A DNA stretch of 22,821 nt from Clostridia bacterium (lineage in GTDB: Bacteria > Bacillota > Clostridia > Christensenellales > UBA1242). Positions within the stretch are counted from its first letter, which is position 1; every line of letters begins with the position of its first letter. Under the pieces are notes generated by a model. It was not told the DNA's origin, ran no database searches, and saw only the letters and a list, made by a program, of their open reading frames with translations. Below, in pieces: positions 7,844-14,634 of the stretch. The position numbers and the translations under genes are program-made. The stretch is taken from positions 1-22,821 of the forward strand of contig JAFSXW010000085.1 of the NCBI GenBank assembly GCA_017443885.1, written 5' to 3'.

Positions 7844-9364
7844 TTATGTGTTTGTATGTCTTAATTTTTTAATAGTAAATGTTTTTACATAGCCAATATT
7901 TGCGCATAAAGACAATAGGAATAACGACCCAACACTAAATATGCCACTTATTGCAAGGCTGAAAAATAGCGGAATAAATTTGTTTAAAATATTAAAAGTG
8001 AAGAAAGAAAGCATGGCAGAAGGCACGCTAATTATAAGCATAAGAGAAAGTGTTTTTAATATTTTTAGTGAAAGCAGATTTCGTCTTTTTAGCATATAAA
8101 AATTTAAAATAGTTGTGATGATGCTTAAACCTGCCATTCCAATAATAAGAGCAGAAACGCCCATATATTTTGGCAAAAAGTAAATACATACAAACAAAAA
8201 CAGTGCACTTATAGCGTAGTTTTTAAGCGACTTCATCTCTAAACCTATTGCGTTTAAAATTGAAGAAGATATTTGGCTTAATCCCATGGGTACCATTAAA
8301 ATTGCAGACATGGATAAATAAAGCCCTGCTTCTTCGCTTTTAAACAAAAACAAACCAATGGGTTTTCCAAGCACTAAAAATGCTGGCAAAAGCAGACAAG
8401 ATATAACGCAAGATAAACTTAGTGCAAGGGTTATTTGGTTTTTAAGTGTTTCATGGTTTTTAACACCATCTTTATCTATGTTTGTTGTTTGTTCGCTAAT
8501 TTCTGGAATAAGAGCAACTGCTAGGCTTGAAATTAATGTGCCGGGAATCATAAGAAGTGGGAAGGTCATTCCCATTACTATTCCAAATTTTGCAAGAGCC
8601 TCACCAGATGTGTAGCCATAAAGCATAAGTCGTGCAGGAATTATTATTGATATAATGCTTGTAACCAAACTTGAAACGGTTCTTATTGTTGTGATAGGAG
8701 TGCTGGTTTTTAAAATTCCGACTAATTCGCCTCGTGGGCTTTGTAATTTTCCACCAAATTTGTGATACATAAAAACAACAAAAATGGAAGATATAAATGA
8801 GGCGATGGTAAGGGATAAGCCAGCTCTTTCTCCAAGCCCCATATTAATTGGCATGCTAACTAGAATTATTAAGATTATAATTCTTATAACTTGCTCGAAG
8901 AATTCAGCAAAACTAATAGTAAAAAATCGTTTTTGTCCCCAAAGTGCGCCACGCAAAATAGCGTAAACACTGCTGGCTATTGCGCTTGGAAGAAGTATGT
9001 ATAACACGCTGATTGAATGAGTGCTTGTGAATATTTTTGCAAGGATATTTGGGAAGGCAAAAAGAATTATGCAGACAAAAATGGAAATAGAAAGGGCTAT
9101 TATTAAACCACTGGAAACAATTTTATCGCATCTTTTAAGTTGGTTTTCGCTTCTAAGGTTTGCTACTTTTCTTGAAATAATTGTTGGAAGACCGCTTGCA
9201 ATTAATGTGAGGATTACACCAAAAACGCTCATGGCAACTTGATAGCTTCCAAGAAGTTCAGCGCCTAAAACTCTTGAAAGATAGATTCTTAAAAGAAAAC
9301 CAATGCCTCTGGTTAAAATTGAAAAAATAGTAACATATGCAACTGCTTTAAATAATTTGCCCAT
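7844..9364 (-). CDS. SpoVB/MurJ-type lipid-linked oligosaccharide flippase (MOP superfamily)
   Basis: 506 residues with about 14 hydrophobic helices spread along the chain, as expected for the MurJ/SpoVB/Wzx branch of the MOP exporters. The N-terminal G-K-L-F-K-A-V-A-Y-V-T-I...L-T-R-G-I-G-F-L-L-R-I-Y-L-S-R-V-L-G-A-E-L-L-G-S-Y-Q is the hallmark of SpoVB-like proteins. Members flip undecaprenyl-linked cell-wall or polysaccharide precursors across the membrane. With ddl, murF-like and murG in the same window, a lipid II flippase or a sporulation-cortex version is plausible, but the sequence does not distinguish them. ATG 9364 has a good AAAAGGAG site (complement of 9373-9380). It is divergent from the GNAT-like gene. 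Confidence 0.88.
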   Translation of the reverse strand: MGKLFKAVAYVTIFSILTRGIGFLLRIYLSRVLGAELLGSYQVAMSVFGVILTLIASGLPTIISRKVANLRSENQLKRCDKIVSSGLIIALSISIFVCIILFAFPNILAKIFTSTHSISVLYILLPSAIASSVYAILRGALWGQKRFFTISFAEFFEQVIRIIILIILVSMPINMGLGERAGLSLTIASFISSIFVVFMYHKFGGKLQSPRGELVGILKTSTPITTIRTVSSLVTSIISIIIPARLMLYGYTSGEALAKFGIVMGMTFPLLMIPGTLISSLAVALIPEISEQTTNIDKDGVKNHETLKNQITLALSLSCVISCLLLPAFLVLGKPIGLFLFKSEEAGLYLSMSAILMVPMGLSQISSSILNAIGLEMKSLKNYAISALFLFVCIYFLPKYMGVSALIIGMAGLSIITTILNFYMLKRRNLLSLKILKTLSLMLIISVPSAMLSFFTFNILNKFIPLFFSLAISGIFSVGSLFLLSLCANIGYVKTFTIKKLRHTNT

Positions 9365-9382
9365 AAAATTTACTCCTTTTTA

Positions 9383-9468
9383 AGTATATTTTTGGGCTAA
9401 TTTTTTTATGAAACAAAGATTAAAATAAAAATGCTTGCGTTTTTAATTAATTAGTTTTAAAATATACT
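9383..9468. promoter_or_regulatory. Divergent promoter region (two TATACT -10 boxes)
   Basis: On the plus strand TATACT lies at 9463-9468, 16 bases before ATG 9485. On the minus strand TATACT lies at 9388-9383, 18 bases before ATG 9364, with a partial -35 TTCATA 18 bases further. No good -35 is visible on the plus side. In both directions the predicted transcript start falls on the ribosome site. Confidence is low because both -35 boxes are weak. Confidence 0.4.
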
Positions 9469-9484
9469 AAACAAAAGGTGAAAT

Positions 9485-10606
9485 ATGATAGAAGTTAAAA
9501 AAGTTAGTTCTAAAAAAGAAATGAAAAAATTTGTTAAATTTCCAACAGATTTATATAAAGGTAATCCTTATTATGTGCCACCAATTGAGCTTGATGAATA
9601 TAATTTAACAAATCCTAAAAAAAATGCTTCCTTTAGCGAAAGTGAAGCAGAGTATTTTTTAGCATATAAAGATGGCAAGGTTGTTGGAAGGGTTGCTGGA
9701 ATAATTAGCCACGCTTATAATAAAAAGAATAATTCTAAATATGCCAGATTTTCTAGGTTTGATACTATTGATGATAGCGAAGTTGCAAAGGCGTTACTTA
9801 GCACGGCAGAGAATTGGGCAAAAGAAAAAGGTATGGAGTTTATTCATGGGCCACTTGGATTTAATGATTTAGAGCGAGAGGGGCTTATGACGGAAGGTTT
9901 TAACACTCTTGGAACATTTCAGGGCTCTTGGAATGGTGATTGGTATGAAAAACTTGTTTTAGAAAATGGCTACACACCAGATTGTAGATGGGTGGAGTGG
10001 AGAATACCTGTTCCTAAAACTCAAAATGAAAGATGCGCAAGAGTTGCGGAAATGGTTGAAAAGCGCTATGGTTTTTACGAAAAGAAATTTAAAAACTCTG
10101 GTGATATTATTAAAAATTATGGTAAAAAGTTTTTCGAACTTCTAGATGAATGTTATAAAGATATTTATGGCACAATTCCGTTTAATGATGAACTTGTGAA
10201 GCAGACGATTGGATTATTTAAGCTGGTTATAAATCCAAATTATGTAAGTTTAATTTTTAATAAAGAAGATGAACTTATTGGATTTGGACTTGGCTATCCA
10301 TCACTAGCTGAAGCAATGAACAAAAGCAAAGGAAGATATTTGCCATTTGGTTTTATTAGAATGCTTAAAGCAATTAAAAATCCAAAGGTTGTAGAATTAG
10401 GTTTAATTGCTGTGAAGCCAGAATATCAAAAACAAGGGGTTACAAGTATTATAATTAATAATATGCTTGCTCGCCTTAGAAAAAACAAAATAGACCACTG
10501 TGATACTGGTGCACAACTTGAAACAAACCTTCCAGCGATTGCTGCTCTTGATATGTTTGATAGAGAAGTTGTGAGAAGAAAAGTTTGTTATATTAAGAAA
10601 TTGTAA
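9485..10606 (+). CDS. GNAT-fold protein of the roughly 370-residue YghO-like type
   Basis: 373 residues; ATG 9485 with AAAGGTGA upstream. The N-terminal half has K-F-P-x-x-L-Y-K-G-N-P-Y-Y-V-P-P, Y-F-L-A-Y-K-D-G-K-V-V-G-R-V-A-G-I, and E-W/N-W-A-K-E-K-G-M-x-F-I-H-G-P-L-G-F-x-D-L-E-x-E-G. These are the landmarks of a conserved bacterial family with two GNAT-like folds. The C-terminal half has the acetyl-CoA-binding style stretch V-E-L-G-L-I-A-V-K-P-E-Y-Q-K-Q-G-V (about 314-330), although the R/Q-x-x-G-x-G/A loop is degenerate (Q-K-Q-G-V-T). The substrate is unknown, and acyl-transfer activity is assumed from the fold only. The gene is monocistronic, between a divergent promoter region and its own terminator. 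Confidence 0.8.
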   Translation: MIEVKKVSSKKEMKKFVKFPTDLYKGNPYYVPPIELDEYNLTNPKKNASFSESEAEYFLAYKDGKVVGRVAGIISHAYNKKNNSKYARFSRFDTIDDSEVAKALLSTAENWAKEKGMEFIHGPLGFNDLEREGLMTEGFNTLGTFQGSWNGDWYEKLVLENGYTPDCRWVEWRIPVPKTQNERCARVAEMVEKRYGFYEKKFKNSGDIIKNYGKKFFELLDECYKDIYGTIPFNDELVKQTIGLFKLVINPNYVSLIFNKEDELIGFGLGYPSLAEAMNKSKGRYLPFGFIRMLKAIKNPKVVELGLIAVKPEYQKQGVTSIIINNMLARLRKNKIDHCDTGAQLETNLPAIAALDMFDREVVRRKVCYIKKL

Positions 10607-10628
10607 ATAATATAATAAAATATAGTAT

Positions 10629-10654
10629 AAAAAGCACTTTAATAGTGCTTTTTT
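10629..10654 (+). terminator. Rho-independent terminator
   Basis: Perfect 10-bp stem AAAAAGCACT/AGTGCTTTTT, 5-base loop TTAAT, T-run to 10654. It is 22 bases past the GNAT-like stop codon. Confidence 0.9.
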
Positions 10655-10723
10655 GTTGCTAATTTTAAATTTTTATTTTTAAAAAACTGCAAAAATAATA
10701 TAAAAAATTAAAAATAATTAAAT

Positions 10724-10748
10724 AAAATTAAGTTTTAAATTTAATTTT
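10724..10748 (-). terminator. Weak A+T-only hairpin downstream of the membrane-protein gene
   Basis: AAAATTAA (10724-10731) and TTAATTTT (10741-10748) form an 8-bp stem with a 9-base loop. On the minus strand it follows the stop of the 10768-11595 gene and is trailed by T-rich sequence. The stem has no G-C pair, so it may be inert. Confidence 0.25.
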
Positions 10749-10767
10749 GCGTTTTTTAAGTGATGAG

Positions 10768-11595
10768 TTATGTTTTAGTTTCGTTCTGAATTGCCTTTAA
10801 AACTATTTCATGTTCTTGCTGTTTTTTCTCTTTTTTAAAAAGTAAAAGGCAAATTAAACTCATTAGTAGCATTATTGCAGATAGGGTTATATAGTAAAGC
10901 TTATGTGGAACAAGGAAACTTCCAATAAAAAGAAAAATGCTTGCCATTAAAAATGATTTATAGTGGTTAAAGGATAATTTGTTATTTTTGCTAAATATTA
11001 AATGAGTGTGTTTTTGTGTTGTTTTGATTTCTTGAATTGGAAATATATTTATTTGTTTTAAAAATGCAAATGTTTCATAATCGTTTAATATGCTAACTTT
11101 AATTGCTGAGTTTAAACTGGTTAAATTTATATTACCTTGATTTACGCAGAATATAATAATATTTTCTAAATTTTTACCACTTGCAAATTTTATTGCGCTT
11201 ATAAGCTGTTCTTCACTTAAGCAATTAGAATAAAAGCACGGGAATAATAGAATGTTTTTTGCAACTAAAAATTTATCTTTTATTTCGGTTTTGATATTTA
11301 TTTTCTCAAAGGCATTTTTAAAAAAGCTTAAGTTTAATTCTTCGCTTGAATAAATAAAGTGTGAAATTATTTGATTTTTATATTCTAGTTCTTCTTTTTT
11401 TAAATTTAGTCTATTTGTTTTTTTCTTTCTAAAAAAATTTATTTCGGTTGTGATGATTAATATAATTGCTCCTGTGAGGCTAATTGATAAATATAAATTT
11501 TTTAAATAGTGTTGAGCATAAATAAAAATTATTGCTGATAAAATCAGTGTTATTATTACTTGGTTTAATATTCTAGAAAGTTTTGTTTCTTCCAT
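10768..11595 (-). CDS. Unrecognised four-helix membrane protein with a central soluble domain
   Basis: 275 residues. Two hydrophobic helices (about 11-27 and 34-50) are followed by a basic stretch R-K-K-K-T-N-R, a soluble region (about 60-205), two more helices (about 214-229 and 234-253) and a charged tail. Both hydrophilic ends and the central domain are likely cytoplasmic. The central domain has an alternating strand-helix pattern (I-L-L-F-P...L-S-E-E-Q-L-I-S-A-I-K...L-E-N-I-I-I-F-C-V...I-K-V-S-I-L-N-D-Y-E-T-F-A-F-L-K). It faintly resembles the second half of an Mrr-like nuclease fold, but I see no D-x-E-x-K catalytic pattern. ATG 11595 has no ribosome site. The gene is divergent from the DeoC-like/t6A operon. 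I do not recognise the family. Confidence 0.65.
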   Translation of the reverse strand: MEETKLSRILNQVIITLILSAIIFIYAQHYLKNLYLSISLTGAIILIITTEINFFRKKKTNRLNLKKEELEYKNQIISHFIYSSEELNLSFFKNAFEKINIKTEIKDKFLVAKNILLFPCFYSNCLSEEQLISAIKFASGKNLENIIIFCVNQGNINLTSLNSAIKVSILNDYETFAFLKQINIFPIQEIKTTQKHTHLIFSKNNKLSFNHYKSFLMASIFLFIGSFLVPHKLYYITLSAIMLLMSLICLLLFKKEKKQQEHEIVLKAIQNETKT

Positions 11596-11637
11596 TAATT
11601 AAATTATTTTCTGTTCTATAATATTTATACTTTATTG

Positions 11638-11666
11638 TTGCAAAGATGTTTAAAAATATGTATAAT
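11638..11666 (+). promoter_or_regulatory. Sigma-A-type promoter of the DeoC-like/tsaEB/rimI operon
   Basis: TTGCAA (11638-11643), 17-base spacer, TATAAT (11661-11666). The predicted transcript start (about 11673) coincides with the GAGGG ribosome site of the first gene, giving a leader of only about 10 bases. TTGCAA is its own complement, and on the minus strand it is followed after 17 bases by TATAGA, so it might also serve the divergent membrane-protein gene. Confidence 0.75.
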
Positions 11667-11682
11667 TAATTTGAGGGAATTT

Positions 11683-12357
11683 ATGTTATTTGGTAAAACA
11701 AAATTGGTGGCAGATGGACTTCAAGATTTAAACAGTAGAACGGAATTTTCTGTTTTAGATCCAAGGGTTTCACAAAAAGATTTGTTTAGTGCTTTAAATG
11801 TGGCTTATAAGAACAGATATAGTGCTGTGGAAATTTTTCCAAAATTTGTGAAAGATGCAGTAATGTATGTGCGCGAAAAACTTGATGATACCATTGCGAT
11901 AATTGCAGTTATTGATTTTCCATTTGGTGCTGGAAGTTTGGGTGCAAAATTGGCGGATATAAAAAGGGCGATTAGTGATGGCGCTGGTGGAGTGGAAGTG
12001 TGTGTTAATATTGGTTCAATTTTAAGTGAGCAGTATGCAGATATTAAAGCACTTATAAACAGGGCTGTGAGAGTAAGCAAAGGCAGAAGTGTTCGTGTGA
12101 TGATTGAAGCAAGTTATTTAAACCGAGAACAAATAAATAAGTTGTGCAGGGTGCTACTTAAAACAAAGGCTGATTATGTTGTTGCAAACACTGGTTTTGG
12201 GCAAGGTGCAATAACTCCAGAAGTTGTTGAACAGTTTAAAATTGGGCTAAAAAATAAAATAAAAGTGAAGGCAGCAGGTGGTGTTAGCACTAAACAAATA
12301 GCGAATAATTTAATTAGAATTGGTGCTGATAAAATTGGAACAAGTAGGGTGTTATAG
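11683..12357 (+). CDS. DeoC-like TIM-barrel protein lacking the Schiff-base lysine
   Basis: 224 residues from ATG 11683 (GAGGG site at 11673-11677). A longer frame from TTG 11635 is excluded because it would begin in front of the promoter. The fold reads as class I deoxyribose-phosphate aldolase: I-D-F-P-F-G-A, E-V-C-V-N-I-G, I-E-A-S-Y-L, N-T-G-F-G-x-G-A-x-T, V-K-A-A-G-G-V and I-G-T-S-R. The lysine that forms the Schiff base in true DeoC (motif K-T-S-T-G-F) is V167 here (Y-V-V-A-N-T-G-F). The active-site aspartate of E-I-D-M-V-I-N-I-G is E105. The second lysine (V-K-A-x-G-G) is kept as K196. A normal aldolase reaction is therefore unlikely. It heads the operon and overlaps tsaE by one base. 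It could be a non-catalytic phospho-sugar binder or a repurposed enzyme. Confidence 0.82.
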   Translation: MLFGKTKLVADGLQDLNSRTEFSVLDPRVSQKDLFSALNVAYKNRYSAVEIFPKFVKDAVMYVREKLDDTIAIIAVIDFPFGAGSLGAKLADIKRAISDGAGGVEVCVNIGSILSEQYADIKALINRAVRVSKGRSVRVMIEASYLNREQINKLCRVLLKTKADYVVANTGFGQGAITPEVVEQFKIGLKNKIKVKAAGGVSTKQIANNLIRIGADKIGTSRVL

Positions 12358-12773
12358 TGGAAAAGTATATTTCAAATTCGGCTGAAAAAACTGCAAAAAT
12401 TGCTAAAAAGATTGCAAAAACCTGCAAAAAAGGTGATAATTTGCTTCTTTTTGGTGATTTAGGTGCGGGGAAAACGGTTTTTGCAAAAGGCTTTATTTCG
12501 GCCTTTTTAAAAAAGCAAAATGTGGTTTCGCCCACATTTACAATCGTGAATACTTATGGCGAAAAAAATCCAATCTATCATTTTGATTTATACAGAATTA
12601 ACGACATAAGAGAACTTGATGAAATTGGTTTTTTTGACTATGTTTATGGCAATGGCATTTGCCTAATAGAGTGGCCAGAAAGGCTTATGGGCGTGAACCT
12701 TAAAAATACAATAAAAGTGCAAATTTTAAAGATAGATGATGAAACCAGAGAAATTATTGTGGAGAAAAATTAA
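12357..12773 (+). CDS. tsaE: t6A tRNA-modification ATPase TsaE
   Basis: 138 residues, normal for TsaE. Seen: Walker A G-D-L-G-A-G-K-T (33-40), S-P-T-F-T-I-V-N-T-Y, Y-H-F-D-L-Y-R, E-L-D-E-I-G-F and L-I-E-W-P-E, the full set of family landmarks. TsaE works with TsaB and TsaD to transfer threonylcarbamoyl to A37 of tRNAs that read ANN codons; its ATP hydrolysis drives turnover of the complex. GTG start overlaps the previous stop by one base (TAGTG), so translation is probably coupled. The next gene, tsaB, also overlaps by one base (TAATG). Confidence 0.96.
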   Translation: MEKYISNSAEKTAKIAKKIAKTCKKGDNLLLFGDLGAGKTVFAKGFISAFLKKQNVVSPTFTIVNTYGEKNPIYHFDLYRINDIRELDEIGFFDYVYGNGICLIEWPERLMGVNLKNTIKVQILKIDDETREIIVEKN

Positions 12774-13399
12774 TGAAAATTCTTGTGATTAATTGTGCAT
12801 ATAAAACAAGGCTAATGGCTATTGCTGGCGATAAAATTAAAACCATAGATGCTGACCCAGCAGAAAAAAATAATGATGCATTACTAGAAAAGATTGAAAA
12901 ACTACTTAATTCTTTAAAACTAAAACTTAAAGATTTAGATGCAGTTGCCATTTGCATTGGCCCGGGCAGTTTTACTGGGCTTAGGGCTAGTTTAAGTTTA
13001 CTAAAAGGGATTTTTAAAGCTTATAAAATAAACCTTATTACTTTCACTAGTTTTGATGAATTTGAATACAATGCAAATGATTATGTTGTGATAGAAGGGT
13101 TTTCAAATTTTGTTTACACCTGTTTTAATGGAAGAATAGAGTGTAAAGAAATAGCGGAGGCAGAAAGTGAGGCATTAAAATGCAATGGCAAGATTATTTT
13201 TCAAACCGAAGCGCTTAAAAATAATTTTAATTGCACTGGAATAATTGGCGCAAAGAGAACGGCAGAGCTTATAAAAGAAAAATTTGAAAAAAATAGTTTT
13301 GATGATATTGAAATGGTTGAGCCATTATATGCAAGGCTTAGCCAAGCAGAAATAGAACGGGAGAAAAAAATAAATGGTGAAAATAAGAAGAGCAACTAG
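12773..13399 (+). CDS. tsaB: t6A tRNA-modification subunit TsaB
   Basis: 208 residues. The ASKHA-fold N-terminus M-K-I-L-V-I-N-C-A-Y-K-T leads to the TsaB signature I-G-P-G-S-F-T-G-L-R (about residues 62-71). The C-terminus V-E-P-L-Y-A-R-L-S-Q-A-E is the usual TsaB ending. TsaB is an inactive paralogue that scaffolds TsaD in the threonylcarbamoyl-transferase complex. The N-terminal D-T-S of many homologues reads N-C-A here, consistent with loss of nucleotide binding in TsaB. It is slightly short in the second half compared with longer family members. The start overlaps the tsaE stop, and the end overlaps rimI by 26 bases. Confidence 0.93.
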   Translation: MKILVINCAYKTRLMAIAGDKIKTIDADPAEKNNDALLEKIEKLLNSLKLKLKDLDAVAICIGPGSFTGLRASLSLLKGIFKAYKINLITFTSFDEFEYNANDYVVIEGFSNFVYTCFNGRIECKEIAEAESEALKCNGKIIFQTEALKNNFNCTGIIGAKRTAELIKEKFEKNSFDDIEMVEPLYARLSQAEIEREKKINGENKKSN

Positions 13400-13820
13400 T
13401 GGTGATTTTGATGCTATATGGGAACTAGAAAAAACAACCTTTGGCGAAGAAACTGAAGAGAGCCTTAAAAGAGCCTTAAAAAGCAGGACATTCGTTTATT
13501 TTGTGATGATAGATGATGACGAAATAATAGGCTATGCTGGGCTAAATGAACTTTTGGGCGAAGCAGAAATTTTAACAATTATGATAGAAAAAAGCCATAG
13601 GCAACAAGGCTATGGCAAAATGATGCTTGAAAAACTTTTGAGTCATGCTAAAAATAATGGCGCCGAAAAAATTTTTTTAGAAGTTGATGAACACAACAGC
13701 GTGGCAAATAAACTATATTCTAGTTTTGGCTTTAAAGAATTAATGCGCAGAGAAAATTATTATCTTTATAAAGATGGAAGCAAGGCAGACGCAATAATTA
13801 TGAGTAAAAAGTTAGTTTAA
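13374..13820 (+). CDS. rimI: Ribosomal-protein S18-alanine N-acetyltransferase-like GNAT
   Basis: 148 residues, right for RimI. Acetyl-CoA loop R-Q-Q-G-Y-G-K-M-M-L (about 76-85, the R/Q-x-x-G-x-G/A motif); preceding strand A-E-I-L-T-I-M-I; then L-E-V-D-E-H-N-S-V-A-N-K-L-Y-S-S-F-G-F-K-E-L-M-R-R-E-N-Y-Y, very typical of RimI. RimI acetylates the N-terminal alanine of ribosomal protein S18. In Firmicutes it commonly sits between tsaB and tsaD. It overlaps the end of tsaB; GGGAG lies about ten bases before ATG 13374. GTG 13377 is an alternative. No tsaD follows. The next 100 bases hold no terminator that I trust. Confidence 0.9.
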   Translation: MVKIRRATSGDFDAIWELEKTTFGEETEESLKRALKSRTFVYFVMIDDDEIIGYAGLNELLGEAEILTIMIEKSHRQQGYGKMMLEKLLSHAKNNGAEKIFLEVDEHNSVANKLYSSFGFKELMRRENYYLYKDGSKADAIIMSKKLV

Positions 13821-13921
13821 ACATTGTTTTATTTTTAAGATAAAATTTGTTGTATCAAAGATAAATAACACAAAAAGAAAAAGTGTTTTAAGGGTTACCA
13901 AAGAAGTTTTGGAGGGTGAGC

Positions 13922-14632
13922 ATGAACTACATAACTTTTGGTAAACCAGAAAATGAAGCGATTGTGTTTTTACATGGTTGGGGCGGAGGGTTTTCTTCGT
14001 TTATGCAAATGGCCAAGTCGCTTTCTTCTAATTACTTTTCAGTGATAGTTGATTTTAATGATGTTTTTTATGGATCTAGAGAAGTGTGTGTGATAGATTT
14101 TGCACTTGCTTTAAATGATGTGCTAAAAAATTTTAAACATAAAAGTTTTAATTTTGTTGCTCATTCGTTTGGTGGAAGGGTGCTTGCTAAATTTGCTAGG
14201 AATTATCCTGAAAAAATAAAAAAAATTGTGCTTTTTGACACTGCCGGCTTGCCTACACGATTTAATTTGTGGTATTATTTAAAAGTAAAGCGAAGAAATT
14301 TTGTTAAATTTCTTGTGAAACATGGCTTTTTATCTGAAAATAGTTTAGAAAAATTTGCTTCAGCCGATTATAAAAGATTAACTAGCAGTGAAAGAAAAAG
14401 TTTTTCTAATATAGTTTGTGAAGATTTAACAAATTGTTATGCTCAAATTAATGCTAAAACCTTTATATATTGGGGCAAAAAAGACAAAGAAACACCGCTT
14501 TATATGGCAAAAAAACTTAATAAAATTATTAAAAACAGTGGCTTATATGTTGATAAAAACGCAGGACATTTTAGCTATTTAGAAAATAGCACAAAAGCCA
14601 CCAATGCAGTAAAATATTTTTTGGAGAACTAA
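13922..14632 (+). CDS. Alpha/beta-fold hydrolase
   Basis: 236 residues from ATG 13922, with GGAGGGTG (13911-13918) upstream; the in-frame GTG at 13916 lies inside that site and is less likely. Oxyanion region F-L-H-G-W-G-G (about 16-22). Nucleophile elbow A-H-S-F-G-G with Ser82 (a variant of G-x-S-x-G with Ala first). Probable acid Asp188 (Y-W-G-K-K-D-K-E-T-P) and base His216 (N-A-G-H-F-S-Y-L-E). No signal peptide, so cytosolic. A small helical cap is plausible around 112-165. The substrate is unknown. It ends two bases before the MurF-like gene, so the two are co-expressed, which hints at a cell-wall or lipid-related substrate, but this is inference. Confidence 0.85.
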   Translation: MNYITFGKPENEAIVFLHGWGGGFSSFMQMAKSLSSNYFSVIVDFNDVFYGSREVCVIDFALALNDVLKNFKHKSFNFVAHSFGGRVLAKFARNYPEKIKKIVLFDTAGLPTRFNLWYYLKVKRRNFVKFLVKHGFLSENSLEKFASADYKRLTSSERKSFSNIVCEDLTNCYAQINAKTFIYWGKKDKETPLYMAKKLNKIIKNSGLYVDKNAGHFSYLENSTKATNAVKYFLEN

Positions 14633-14634
14633 TT

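Noticed and set aside
8358..9242. Plus-strand open frames opposite the flippase gene
   Set aside because: They mirror the minus-strand gene, lack ribosome sites and have no recognisable protein features.
10655..10767. Very A+T-rich stretch as a replication origin or DnaA region
   Set aside because: No DnaA-box-like repeats seen; the A+T bias and one A+T-only hairpin fit an ordinary intergenic gap.
13867..13920. Inverted repeats before the hydrolase gene as a riboswitch or attenuator
   Set aside because: The AACAC/GTGTT and CCAAA/TTTGG stems are only five base pairs each, and no known riboswitch core is visible.
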